Source: Streptomyces canus 299MFChir4.1
GTDB taxonomy: Bacteria > Actinomycetota > Actinomycetes > Streptomycetales > Streptomycetaceae
Length of the DNA stretch: 38,608 bases
Direction: 5' to 3'
NCBI RefSeq assembly: GCF_000383615.1
Contig: NZ_KB911618.1
Coordinates: forward strand, 1 to 38,608
Shown here: positions 21,471-29,916 of the stretch, in pieces
Layout of the letters: each line of letters starts with the position of its first letter
Numbering within the stretch: position 1 is the first letter of the stretch
Notes under the pieces: model-generated
Databases searched by the model: none
What the model was told of the DNA's origin: nothing
What the model saw: only the letters and a program-made list of their open reading frames with translations
Program-made: the position numbers and the translations under genes

Positions 21471-22508
21471 TCAGAGCACCTTCTTGTCGGTCGTGCCGTC
21501 GGCCGGGCCGCGGGTCGGGTCGTTCGCGCGGGCGTCCGTGGGGTCGTCCGCCGGGGCGGGGGCCTCGTCGGCCCGGCCGGAGAGGGAATTGTCCCCCGAG
21601 GTGCCGTGCCCGCCGTCCACCGGGTCGGTGCTGTCGGCCGGCCCCGCGCCCGTGTCAGCGTCCTTCACGAAGGGATCGGTCTCCCCTGACTCCTCCTCGT
21701 CCTCCCGGGGTGGGCGGCCCAGCAGGGCGATGGAGCCGGAGACGGTGGTCGCGCGGAGCTTGCCGGTGCCCGCGCCGAGGCGGCCCGTGACCTTGTGGGC
21801 GCCCCACTGGCCGCGCACGCGCAGGCCCTCGAAGGCGTTGGAGATCGTGCCGCTCGCGGTGTTGGCCTCCACCTCCGCATCGGCGGGCTGGGGGAGCCGG
21901 ATGGCGATCTCACCCGAGACGCTGGTCAGCCGGACGTCGGTGGGGCCCTCCGGGTCGAGGTCGACGATCATCGAGCCGCTGACCGAGTCGGCCCGCACGG
22001 AGGGACCGGAGCCCTCCACGACCGTGAGATCCCCGGAGACGGAGTTGAAGCGCAGGTCGCCGGTGACCGCCTGGGCCTCCAGGTTCCCGGAGACGGTGTC
22101 GGCGCGGACCGGGCCGGAGAGGCCGACGAGGGTCGTGTCGCCGTTGACCCCCTTCACCACGGACGGGCCGCGCACCCCCGACACGACGGCGGCGGCGCTG
22201 ACCACACCCACCTCGACACGGGTGTCGGCCGGCACGGCCAGCGAGACGACAGCGCTGCGCCGCCAGCCCTTGCGGTCGAGCCACTTGAGGAAACCCTTCC
22301 AGGGCAGGTCCTCGTAGGCCACCGTGAGGGTCCCGCCCTCCTGGGTGACGACCAGAGGGGGTCCCTCGATCTCGGAGACCTCCAGGCGGGCGGAACCTTC
22401 GTCCGTGCCCACCACGTTCACCGTTCCGTTGACGATGCGTACGTGGAGTTCGCGTACGGGCTCGTCGAAGGTGAGCTTCCTGGGCTCCGTGACGGACCAC
22501 TCGGACAT
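21471..22508 (-). CDS. DUF4097 beta-repeat protein
   Basis: A 345-residue protein. After a short N-terminus (MSEWSVTEPRKLTFDEPVRELHVRI), it carries repeating short beta units of the adhesin-like DUF4097 type. Examples are VSGNLEAQAVTGDLRFNSVS, VSGSMIVDL and TASGTISNAFEG, with D/G-S/T-V-S-G-x-(I/L) recurring roughly every 19-22 residues; these should form a beta-helix or solenoid. A disordered Asp/Gly/Pro-rich tail follows (about 285-345). No signal peptide or TM is seen, so it is probably cytoplasmic. The start at 22508 has GGGGAGG. It is first in an operon with a PadR regulator, an arrangement common in actinobacteria. The molecular role is unknown. Confidence 0.88.
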   Translation of the reverse strand: MSEWSVTEPRKLTFDEPVRELHVRIVNGTVNVVGTDEGSARLEVSEIEGPPLVVTQEGGTLTVAYEDLPWKGFLKWLDRKGWRRSAVVSLAVPADTRVEVGVVSAAAVVSGVRGPSVVKGVNGDTTLVGLSGPVRADTVSGNLEAQAVTGDLRFNSVSGDLTVVEGSGPSVRADSVSGSMIVDLDPEGPTDVRLTSVSGEIAIRLPQPADAEVEANTASGTISNAFEGLRVRGQWGAHKVTGRLGAGTGKLRATTVSGSIALLGRPPREDEEESGETDPFVKDADTGAGPADSTDPVDGGHGTSGDNSLSGRADEAPAPADDPTDARANDPTRGPADGTTDKKVL

Positions 22509-22529
22509 GGTGCAGACCTCCCCGTAGCA

Positions 22530-22570
22530 ACGCGCCATATCGCGTCTTCTGCAAGTCACGATATATCGTG
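22530..22570 (-). promoter_or_regulatory. Palindromic operators upstream of the DUF4097-padR operon
   Basis: Two symmetric sites: ACGCG-CCATAT-CGCGT (22530-22545) and the perfect 14-bp palindrome CACGATATATCGTG (22557-22570). Both share an AT-rich centre flanked by CG. They lie 22 and 49 bases upstream of the ATG, where a repressor would block transcription. Self-regulation by the PadR protein of the operon is the likeliest explanation. Confidence 0.55.
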
Positions 22571-22654
22571 GACGTCGAAAGTCAAGACACTCGTTCTGGG
22601 GAGACGGGGGTCGCAAATATGACCAATCTCCGCGAATCGCCCTAGCGTGTGAGC

Positions 22655-23500
22655 ATGTCGACGGAAGCCACCTCCCGTACCGGTCGCACCGGTCCCGCCC
22701 CCGGCGCCCTGCTGATCTGCCGGGCCGAGCCGGATGCCGTCGCCTCCGCCGCCCCGCTGCTGCGCGAGCGGATGCTGCTCACGCGCGCGGGGGAGGGGTG
22801 GAGCGTCCTCGTACCGGAAGGCGGGCCGTGGCTGCGCGGTGGAGAGCCCGTCGACCGTGTCATGACCGGCTGGGCCACCGCCCTGGCCGTCGGGGCTCCC
22901 TGGCCCGTCCTCGCCCTGTGGTGGGACGCGGACCAGGGCGGCTACACCCTCGCGTCCGGCTTCCGCCGCCCCGTCGGCTACATCTGGCTCACCAACGGCA
23001 CCCCGGCCGGCGAGGACGAGGCCATGCGCACCTTCGCGGCCCGTCTGGCGCTCGACCCGGTCCTGGACGTCCAGTCCCTCGACCACCTCACGAAACCGGA
23101 CCCCGCCTCCGACGTCCGCACCCGCCTGCGCGGCCTGCTCGCGGTCCTCACGCGCGTGGGCCTGGACCTCCCCGCCGGCCTCGCCCCCGGCGAACCGACC
23201 GACCGCCTCCGGGCGGCGGCCAGGACCCGGCCCGACGCCCGCCCCGTCGAGTGGGAGAACCGGCAGGACACGGTCCGCGGCGAACTCGAAGCGGTCGTGG
23301 GCCACCGCCTCACGCCCTGGCTCCCCTGGTCCGGCGACCCGAGGGCCCGCACCCTTGCCCTGGCCCAGATGGCGGCAGGCCTCCCCCTGGCCGTCTGGGG
23401 CCTACGGCACCGCAGCGGCGGCTGGCTCACGGCGGGGGCGCTGCTGCTGGCACACGGCACGCTCGGGCTGTCGTACGACCTGACGCACCCGCGCGACTGA
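22655..23500 (+). CDS. Conserved hypothetical protein with two C-terminal hydrophobic segments
   Basis: A 281-residue protein of no family I can name. Residues 18-150 look like a compact alpha/beta domain (GALLICRAEPDAVASAAPLL, PVLALWWDADQGGYTLASGFRRPVGYIWL). A helical Arg-rich middle follows, and two hydrophobic stretches close the protein (about 230-247 and 253-274: ALAQMAAGLPLAVWGLRH and GWLTAGALLLAHGTLGLSY), so it may be membrane-attached by a C-terminal hairpin. The start could be GTG 22649 or ATG 22655. TAGCGT (22643-22648) six bases before the ATG and the lack of a ribosome site favour a leaderless ATG start. It stands alone between the PadR operon and the kgd block. Confidence 0.75.
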   Translation: MSTEATSRTGRTGPAPGALLICRAEPDAVASAAPLLRERMLLTRAGEGWSVLVPEGGPWLRGGEPVDRVMTGWATALAVGAPWPVLALWWDADQGGYTLASGFRRPVGYIWLTNGTPAGEDEAMRTFAARLALDPVLDVQSLDHLTKPDPASDVRTRLRGLLAVLTRVGLDLPAGLAPGEPTDRLRAAARTRPDARPVEWENRQDTVRGELEAVVGHRLTPWLPWSGDPRARTLALAQMAAGLPLAVWGLRHRSGGWLTAGALLLAHGTLGLSYDLTHPRD

Positions 23501-23531
23501 CCCCCCACACCCGATCGCCGCCACGAAAGTA

Positions 23532-23556
23532 GCGGGGCACCTCAGGGGCGCCCCGC
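23532..23556. terminator. Hairpin between hypothetical gene and DUF6104 gene
   Basis: GCGGGGC (23532-23538) pairs with GCCCCGC (23550-23556) across an 11-base loop, between convergent genes. Confidence 0.6.
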
Positions 23557-23575
23557 GACTGGAAAGCCGTCCGGC

Positions 23576-23755
23576 CTATTCGTCGTCCTCGTCGTCCAGC
23601 CGGGCGAGCCACGTGGCCAGCCGCTCCACCGGCACCTCGAAGTCGGGATTGAGGTCCACGAACGTCCGCAGCTGCTCGGCGAGCCACTCGAAGGTGACTT
23701 CCTCCTCGCCGCGCCGCTTCTCCAATTCCTCGATGCCACGGTCCGTGAAGTACAT
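23576..23755 (-). CDS. Small acidic DUF6104-family protein (59 aa)
   Basis: A 59-residue acidic protein beginning MYFTDRGIEELEKRRGEEEV and ending in DDEDDE. I recognise it as the small DUF6104 protein encoded next to kgd in Streptomyces. Predicted all-helical: one helix 7-20, a second around WLAEQLRTFVDL, and a third PVERLATWLARLD. There is no signal or TM segment. It follows kgd on the same strand, beyond a terminator hairpin, so it may be transcribed separately or by read-through. The function is unknown; the conserved position suggests, but does not show, a link to 2-oxoglutarate metabolism. Confidence 0.8.
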   Translation of the reverse strand: MYFTDRGIEELEKRRGEEEVTFEWLAEQLRTFVDLNPDFEVPVERLATWLARLDDEDDE

Positions 23756-23783
23756 GCCGTCAAGGATAAGTGCGCAGAAACGG

Positions 23784-23819
23784 CCGGGCCGCACCCCTCG
23801 GGAGAGGGATGCGGCCCGG
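23784..23819 (-). terminator. Hairpin terminator after kgd
   Basis: CCGGGCCGCA (23784-23793) pairs with TGCGGCCCGG (23810-23819), and inner CCCTC/GAGGG extends the stem. It lies just downstream of the kgd stop on the minus strand. Confidence 0.85.
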
Positions 23820-23842
23820 TCACGTACTGCCCGCGAGACGGG

Positions 23843-26800
23843 TTACGCCTCGAACACCTCACGCACCAGCTGTTCCTGCTCCGCCTGGTGCCGCTTGGCG
23901 GAACCGACGGCCGGGGAGGAGCTGTGCGGGCGGGAGATCCGCCGCAGTCGCTCACCGTGCGGGATGTCCGCGCCGACCGCAAGGTCCAGGTGGTCGATCA
24001 GGTTGAGGGCGATGAAGGGCCACGCGCCCTGGTTCGCCGGCTCCTCCTGGGCCCACAGGTACTTCTCGGCGTTCGGGTACTTGGCGATCTCCGCCTGGAG
24101 CTCGGTGCCCGGGAGCGGGTACAGGCGCTCGATGCGGATGATCGCCGTGTCCGTGATGCCGCGCTTCTGACGCTCGGCCTCAAGGTCGTAGTACAGCTTG
24201 CCCGCCACGAAGACGACCTTGCGGACCGCGGCGGCGTCCACGGACGTGTCGCCGATGACCGGGCGGAACTGGCCCGTCGTGAACTCCTCCGCCTTCGACG
24301 CGGCGGCCTTCAGGCGCAGCATCGACTTCGGGGTGAAGACCACCAGCGGCTTGTGGTGCGGGTTGTGCACCTGCCACCGCAGGAGGTGGAAGTAGTTCGA
24401 CGGCAGGGTCGGCATCGCGACCGTCATGTTGTTCTGGGCGCAGAGCTGCAGGAAGCGCTCCACGCGCGCGGACGAGTGGTCCGGGCCCTGGCCCTCGTAG
24501 CCGTGGGGGAGGAGCAGCGTCACACCGCTCGTCTGGCCCCACTTCTGCTCGGCCGCCGAGATGTACTCGTCGACGATCGTCTGCGCGCCGTTGACGAAGT
24601 CGCCGAACTGCGCCTCCCACAGCACGAGCGCGTCGGGGCGGGCCAGCGAGTAGCCGTACTCGAAGCCCATGACCGCGTACTCGGACAGCAGGGAGTTGTA
24701 GACGTTGTAGCGGGCCTGGTCCTCGTTGAGGTACTGGAGCGGGGTGTGCTCCTCGCCCGTCTCGCGGTCGATGAGGACCGCGTGCCGCTGGCCGAAGGTG
24801 CCGCGCTGGGAGTCCTGGCCGGACAGGCGGACCGGGGTGCCCTCCAGGAGGAGGGAGCCCACGGCCAGCGTCTCGCCCATGCCCCAGTCGATCGTGCCGT
24901 CCTCGACCATCGACGCCCGGCGCTGCAGCTGCGGCAGCAGACGGGGGTGGACGTGGAAGGTGTCGGGGATGTTGACCTGGGACTCGGCGATCCGCTTGAC
25001 GACCTCCGCGGAGATCGCGGTGTTCACGGCGACCGGGAACTCGGCCTGCGGGTCGGAGACGGGACCGGCGGCCGGCTGGGCCGTCACGGCCTCGCGGACC
25101 TCGGTGAAGACCTTCTCCAGCTGGCCCTGGTAGTCCTGCAGCGCCTGCTCGGCCTCTTCCAGGGTGATGTCGCCGCGACCGATGAGGGACTCGGTGTACA
25201 GCTTGCGCACCGAGCGCTTCTTGTCGATCAGGTCGTACATCAGCGGCTGGGTGAAGGCCGGGTTGTCCGACTCGTTGTGACCGCGGCGGCGGTAGCAGAT
25301 GAGGTCGATCACCACGTCCTTGTTGAACGCCTGGCGGAACTCGAAGGCCAGACGGGCCACCCGGACCACGGCCTCCGGGTCGTCGCCGTTCACGTGGAAG
25401 ATCGGGGCCTCGATCATCCTCGCCACGTCCGTCGCGTACATCGACGAGCGGGAGGACTCCGGGGCGGCCGTGAAGCCGACCTGGTTGTTGATGACGATGT
25501 GGACCGTGCCGCCGGTGCGGTAGCCCCGCAGCTGCGACATGTTCAGGGTCTCGGCCACCACGCCCTGGCCCGCGAAGGCCGCGTCACCGTGCAGGGCGAC
25601 CGGCAGGACCGTGAAGTCCGTGCCGCCCTTGTTGATGATGTCCTGCTTGGCGCGGACGATGCCCTCGATGACCGGGTCGACCGTCTCCAGGTGGGAGGGG
25701 TTCGCGGCCAGCGAGACCTTGATCTGCTCGCCGTCCAGGCCGGTGAAGGTGCCCTGGGCGCCCAGGTGGTACTTCACGTCGCCGGAGCCGTGCATCGACT
25801 TCGGGTCGAGGTTGCCCTCGAACTCGCGGAAGATCTGCGCGTACGACTTGCCGACGATGTTCGCCAGGACGTTCAGGCGGCCGCGGTGGGCCATGCCGAT
25901 GACGACCTCGTCCAGGCGGGACTCGGCGGCCGAGTCGAGGACCGCGTCGAGCAGCGGGATGACGGACTCGCCGCCCTCCAGGGAGAAGCGCTTCTGGCCG
26001 ACGTACTTCGTCTGCAGGAAGGTCTCGAAGGCCTCGGCGGCGTTCAGGCGGCGCAGAATGCGCAGCTGCTCCTCGCGCTCCGGCTTGGTGTGCGAGCGCT
26101 CGATGCGGTCCTGGATCCACCTGCGCTGCTTCGGGTCCTGGATGTGCATGAACTCGACGCCTGTGGTGCGGCAGTACGAGTCGCGCAGCACGCCGAGGAT
26201 GTCGCGCAGCTTCATCAGGGACTTGCCGGCGAAGCCGCCGACCGCGAACTCCCGCTCCAGGTCCCACAGGGTGAGGCCGTGCTCGGTGATGTCCAGGTCG
26301 GGGTGCTTGCGCTGGCGGTACTCCAGCGGGTCGGTGTCGGCCATGACGTGGCCGCGGACCCGGTAGGAGTGGATCAGCTCGAAGACGCGGGCGGCCTTGG
26401 TGACGTCGTCGTCGTGCGAGGCGTCGATGTCCTTGAGCCAGCGGACCGGCTCGTAGGGGATGCGCAGCGCCTCGAAGATCTCGTCGTAGAAGCCGTTCTC
26501 GCCGAGGAGGTAGTTCGCGACGACGCGCAGGAACTCGCCGGACGCGGCGCCCTGGATGACCCGGTGGTCGTAGGTCGACGTGAGCGTCATGACCTTCGAG
26601 ATGCCGAGCTTGTTCAGGGTGTCCTGGGAGGTGCCCTGGAACTCCGCCGGGTAGTCCATCGAGCCGACGCCCATGATGACCGACTGTCCGGGCATGAGGC
26701 GGGGCACGGAGTGGACCGTACCGAGGCCACCGGGGTTCGTCAGGGAGACGGTGACGCCCGAGAAGTCGTCCATCGTCAGCTTGCCGTCACGGGCGCGGCG

Positions 26801-27658
26801 GACGATGTCCTCGTAGGCCTGCCAGAACTCGAAGAAGTTCAGCGTCTCGGCCTTCTTGATGCCCGCGACGACCAGCTGGCGGTCGCCGTTGGGCTTCACC
26901 AGGTCGATGGCGAGGCCGAAGTTGACGTGCGCGGGCTTGACGAGGGTGGGCTTCCCGTCCTTCTCCGCGTAGTGCCAGTTCATCGAGGGCATGGCCTTGA
27001 TGGCCTGCACCATCGCGTACCCGATCAGGTGCGTGAAGGAGATCTTCCCGCCCCGGGCGCGCTTGAGGTGGTTGTTGATGACGATGCGGTTGTCGAAGAG
27101 CAGCTTCACCGGCACCGCGCGCACGGACGTGGCCGTGGGCAGCTCCAGGGAGGCGTTCATGTTCTTCGCGACCGCGGCGGCGGGACCGCGCAGGGTCACC
27201 AGCTCGGGACCGTCCGCGGAGGCACCCTCGGCGGCCGGCTTCGCGGCGGGCTTCGCAGCGGCGGGCTTGGCGGCCGGAGCGGCCTGAGCCGGAGCGGCGG
27301 CCGGAGCGGCCTTGGCCGGAGCCGGAGCCGCGGCGGCGGGCTTTGCGGCCGGAGCAGCGGCCGGGGCCGGAGCCGGAGCCTGCGCCGGGGCGCTGGGCGC
27401 CGGGGCGGCGGACGCGGCGGTGGTGGTCTCCGCGGCCCCCGCGGCCGCGGTACCCGCCGCAGCCGGAGCGGCAGCCCCCGACTTGTAGTCGGCGAAGAAG
27501 TCCCACCAGGCACGGTCTACCGAATTCGGGTCCTGGAGGTACTGCTGATAGATCTCGTCGACGAGCCACTCGTTCGGCCCGAACGCGGCAGCGGGGTTCT
27601 TGCCCGCTTGGTCTGCGTCGGTCGAGATGCTCGAGTTACTGGGGGACTGTGGCGACAC
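23843..27658 (-). CDS. kgd: Multifunctional 2-oxoglutarate decarboxylase/dehydrogenase E1-E2 fusion
   Basis: A 1271-residue actinobacterial KGD/OdhA-type enzyme of the TCA cycle. In order: a short conserved N-terminus (FGPNEWLVDEIYQQYLQDPNSVDRAWWDFF, about 26-55); an Ala/Pro/Lys-rich linker (about 60-145); an E2-like succinyltransferase domain (about 150-380) with DHRVIQG, catalytic His365; then the thiamine-diphosphate E1 part. The latter shows HGDAAFAGQGVVAE (690-703), INNQVGF, and the final transketolase-like C-domain to VREVFEA. No lipoyl domain is present, as in other actinobacteria, where lipoyl groups come from another subunit. The GTG start at 27658 gives the expected N-terminus. In mycobacteria and corynebacteria, GarA/OdhI proteins with FHA domains inhibit this enzyme; that control is likely but not visible here. 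Confidence 0.96.
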   Translation of the reverse strand: MSPQSPSNSSISTDADQAGKNPAAAFGPNEWLVDEIYQQYLQDPNSVDRAWWDFFADYKSGAAAPAAAGTAAAGAAETTTAASAAPAPSAPAQAPAPAPAAAPAAKPAAAAPAPAKAAPAAAPAQAAPAAKPAAAKPAAKPAAEGASADGPELVTLRGPAAAVAKNMNASLELPTATSVRAVPVKLLFDNRIVINNHLKRARGGKISFTHLIGYAMVQAIKAMPSMNWHYAEKDGKPTLVKPAHVNFGLAIDLVKPNGDRQLVVAGIKKAETLNFFEFWQAYEDIVRRARDGKLTMDDFSGVTVSLTNPGGLGTVHSVPRLMPGQSVIMGVGSMDYPAEFQGTSQDTLNKLGISKVMTLTSTYDHRVIQGAASGEFLRVVANYLLGENGFYDEIFEALRIPYEPVRWLKDIDASHDDDVTKAARVFELIHSYRVRGHVMADTDPLEYRQRKHPDLDITEHGLTLWDLEREFAVGGFAGKSLMKLRDILGVLRDSYCRTTGVEFMHIQDPKQRRWIQDRIERSHTKPEREEQLRILRRLNAAEAFETFLQTKYVGQKRFSLEGGESVIPLLDAVLDSAAESRLDEVVIGMAHRGRLNVLANIVGKSYAQIFREFEGNLDPKSMHGSGDVKYHLGAQGTFTGLDGEQIKVSLAANPSHLETVDPVIEGIVRAKQDIINKGGTDFTVLPVALHGDAAFAGQGVVAETLNMSQLRGYRTGGTVHIVINNQVGFTAAPESSRSSMYATDVARMIEAPIFHVNGDDPEAVVRVARLAFEFRQAFNKDVVIDLICYRRRGHNESDNPAFTQPLMYDLIDKKRSVRKLYTESLIGRGDITLEEAEQALQDYQGQLEKVFTEVREAVTAQPAAGPVSDPQAEFPVAVNTAISAEVVKRIAESQVNIPDTFHVHPRLLPQLQRRASMVEDGTIDWGMGETLAVGSLLLEGTPVRLSGQDSQRGTFGQRHAVLIDRETGEEHTPLQYLNEDQARYNVYNSLLSEYAVMGFEYGYSLARPDALVLWEAQFGDFVNGAQTIVDEYISAAEQKWGQTSGVTLLLPHGYEGQGPDHSSARVERFLQLCAQNNMTVAMPTLPSNYFHLLRWQVHNPHHKPLVVFTPKSMLRLKAAASKAEEFTTGQFRPVIGDTSVDAAAVRKVVFVAGKLYYDLEAERQKRGITDTAIIRIERLYPLPGTELQAEIAKYPNAEKYLWAQEEPANQGAWPFIALNLIDHLDLAVGADIPHGERLRRISRPHSSSPAVGSAKRHQAEQEQLVREVFEA

Positions 27659-27952
27659 GGCGGCAACCGCCCTCTTCCGCTTCTCACAAGGTGATGGACA
27701 GCGGAAATAAAGGCTACGCCCCCAAGACCGGGAAGGTCAGGCCGGGCCGGTCCATCGTCGTGTAAGTCACATCAAAGAGCGGGTTTCGGGGGCGGAAATG
27801 GCGGGAAACAAGCGTGGTTCTGGTGCGTGAATCCGCCTCAGGGAAGCGCCGAGCGGGGCCCTGCGCGACTGCGGCGCGGCCCTCTGCCTGATCACACGTG
27901 TCCGTCAGCGCCGAACACAGATGGATCTTGTGGCTCCACTTCGAACTTTACG

Positions 27953-29059
27953 TCAACTTGGCAGAGAGGGAAGTCCCGGAAGGGTGACAAGAATCCTGCA
28001 GCCCCGCTCGGATTCGGCCACTCCGATCCGGCCGCCGTGCAGATCCACCGCCCAGCGGGCGATCGCGAGCCCGAGCCCGGTGCCGCCGTCGCTGCCCGGA
28101 CCGTGCGGCCGCATGACCTGACCGCGGTTGAACCGCTCGAAGACGCGGTGCCACTCCTTGCGCGGAATACCGGGACCCTCGTCGAGGACCTCCAGCTCCA
28201 GCGACTCGGGCAGCGGCCCGCGCCGCGCCTTGACCGTCACCCGTCCGTGCGCGGGGCTGTGCTTGACCGCGTTGTCGATCAGGTTGGCCACGACCTGGTG
28301 GATGCGCTCCGGGTCGGCGTGCGCGGTGAGCTCCGGCGGGGACACGTCGAGGTGCAGATGGACGTCGTTGCGCGTGTGACTGCCGGACCCGGACGCGATG
28401 CCCGCGCGTGCCGTGGCGACCATGTTGGCCTCCTTCAGCACGCCCGACAGGTACGGCCACACCTCGAACCGCCGCTTCTTCAGCGGTACGACGCCGTTGT
28501 CGAGGCGGGACAGGTCCAGCAGTGTCTCCACCAGCCGGCCGAGCCGCTCGGTCTGCTTCAGGGCCGTGCGCATGGTCTCGGGGTCCGCCTGGGTGACGCC
28601 GTCGACGATGTTCTCCAGCACCGCACGCAGGCCCGCGATGGGCGTGCGCAGCTCGTGGGAGACATTTGCCACAAGTTCCTTGCGCTGGCGTTCCTGGGCC
28701 TCCAGGTCGTCCGCCATGCGGTTGATCGTCTGGGCCAGGTCGCCCAGCTCGTCCCGGCGGTTCTCGCGGACCCGGCGGGTGTAGTCGCCGTGCGAGATGG
28801 ACCGGGCGACCGCGTTCATGTCGTCCAGGGGTGCGGTGAGCGAATGCGCCACGAACTGCGTAATGAGCAGTGTGGCGATCATCGAGAAGACCGTGATGAA
28901 GCGCAGCTCGGTCGCCGTGCGCATCGCGATCATCATCAGCCCGGTGGTGATGAGGACCGCGATGACGACCAGGGCGCCCAGCTTGGTCTTGATCGAGAAC
29001 GGGCTCACGCCGCCCCAGGGCTCCCTGGGGCTTCTCCGGCCGGCCGGACCCTCGCTCAT
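27953..29059 (-). CDS. Sensor histidine kinase (HAMP-HisKA-HATPase)
   Basis: A 368-residue membrane kinase. Two adjacent hydrophobic helices (about 28-47 and 53-72) leave almost no outside loop, so it probably senses a membrane or cytoplasmic cue. A HAMP domain follows (about 73-127), then HisKA with the phospho-acceptor His135 in ANVSHELRTPIAGL. The HATPase_c domain has an N box NLIDNAVKHSP, a G1 box DEGPGIPRKEW and a G2 box GGTGLGLAIARW. It overlaps the response-regulator stop (ATGA), so the pair is translated together. It is a conserved Streptomyces two-component system as I recall; the stimulus is unknown. Confidence 0.94.
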   Translation of the reverse strand: MSEGPAGRRSPREPWGGVSPFSIKTKLGALVVIAVLITTGLMMIAMRTATELRFITVFSMIATLLITQFVAHSLTAPLDDMNAVARSISHGDYTRRVRENRRDELGDLAQTINRMADDLEAQERQRKELVANVSHELRTPIAGLRAVLENIVDGVTQADPETMRTALKQTERLGRLVETLLDLSRLDNGVVPLKKRRFEVWPYLSGVLKEANMVATARAGIASGSGSHTRNDVHLHLDVSPPELTAHADPERIHQVVANLIDNAVKHSPAHGRVTVKARRGPLPESLELEVLDEGPGIPRKEWHRVFERFNRGQVMRPHGPGSDGGTGLGLAIARWAVDLHGGRIGVAESERGCRILVTLPGLPSLPS

Positions 29060-29826
29060 GGCGTCGGCGTCTCCAGGGCGTAGCCGACGCCGTGCACCGT
29101 GCGGATCCGCTCGGCGCCGATCTTCCGGCGCAGTGCCTTGATGTGGCTGTCGACGGTGCGGGTGCCGGACGCGTCAGCCCAGTCCCACACCTCGGCCAGC
29201 AGCTGCTCACGGGAGAGCACCGCGCGCGGGGTGTTCGCCAGGCACACCAGGAGGTCGAACTCGGTGGGCGTCAGGTGCACGTCCTCCGAGCGCACCCGCA
29301 CCCGGCGCTGCGCGTGGTCGATCTCCAGCTCGCCGAGCCGCAGGATGCCGCTTCTGGGCGTGGCGGCGGCCAGCGCGGCCCGCTCGACGCGCCGCAGCAG
29401 CACGTGCACGCGCGCGGCCAGCTCCCGCATCGAGAACGGCTTGGTCATGTAGTCGTCGGCGCCGACGCCGAGCCCGACCAGCATGTCGGTCTCGTCGTCA
29501 CGGGCCGTCAGCATGAGCACCGGCACCGGACGGGCGGCCTGCACGCGGCGGCAGACCTCCAGACCGTCGAAGCCGGGCAGCATGATGTCGAGGATCAGCA
29601 GGTCCGGCTGCCAGGCCTCGGCCGTGTCCACCGCCGACGGACCGTCGACCGCCGTTTGCACGAGGAATCCCTCGGCGCGCAGGCGGGTCGCGATGGCGTC
29701 GACGATCGTCGGATCGTCCTCGACGACCAGGACCCGGCGCTGAGCGCCCTGGGTGGCCGTCGAACCGTTGTGGGAGGTGTGTGTCTGCTCCATCGCCCGC
29801 CCCTGGGGAGTGCTTTCCGGAACCAT
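29056..29826 (-). CDS. OmpR-family response regulator
   Basis: A 256-residue regulator. The receiver domain (about 30-147) has the acidic pair E36/D37/D38, phosphoacceptor D80 (LLILDIMLPGFDG), a TAR switch region (LMLTARDDETD) and K129 (MTKPFSMREL). The C-terminal winged helix (about 160-255) has the OmpR pattern LTPTEFDLLVCLA, VLSREQLLAEVW, RTVDSHIKALRRKI and HGVGYALE. The start at 29826 has AAGGA ten bases upstream; a second ATG at 29793 is nearly as good and would trim 11 residues. The kinase gene overlaps its stop. Targets are unknown. Confidence 0.94.
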   Translation of the reverse strand: MVPESTPQGRAMEQTHTSHNGSTATQGAQRRVLVVEDDPTIVDAIATRLRAEGFLVQTAVDGPSAVDTAEAWQPDLLILDIMLPGFDGLEVCRRVQAARPVPVLMLTARDDETDMLVGLGVGADDYMTKPFSMRELAARVHVLLRRVERAALAAATPRSGILRLGELEIDHAQRRVRVRSEDVHLTPTEFDLLVCLANTPRAVLSREQLLAEVWDWADASGTRTVDSHIKALRRKIGAERIRTVHGVGYALETPTP

Positions 29827-29916
29827 GTGGGGTGATTCCTTGTCTGCGCATGACTGCGATTGACGCTTGAATGATCGGCGTAGGGAAGCAGAGTACGGGG
29901 AGTCATCACCCCTTTG

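Noticed and set aside
23888..27694. 1268-codon open frame on the plus strand, antisense to kgd
   Set aside because: Long antisense frames are expected opposite high-GC genes. It is rich in Val/Leu/Arg/Asp with no domain, while the minus strand encodes a clear Kgd protein.
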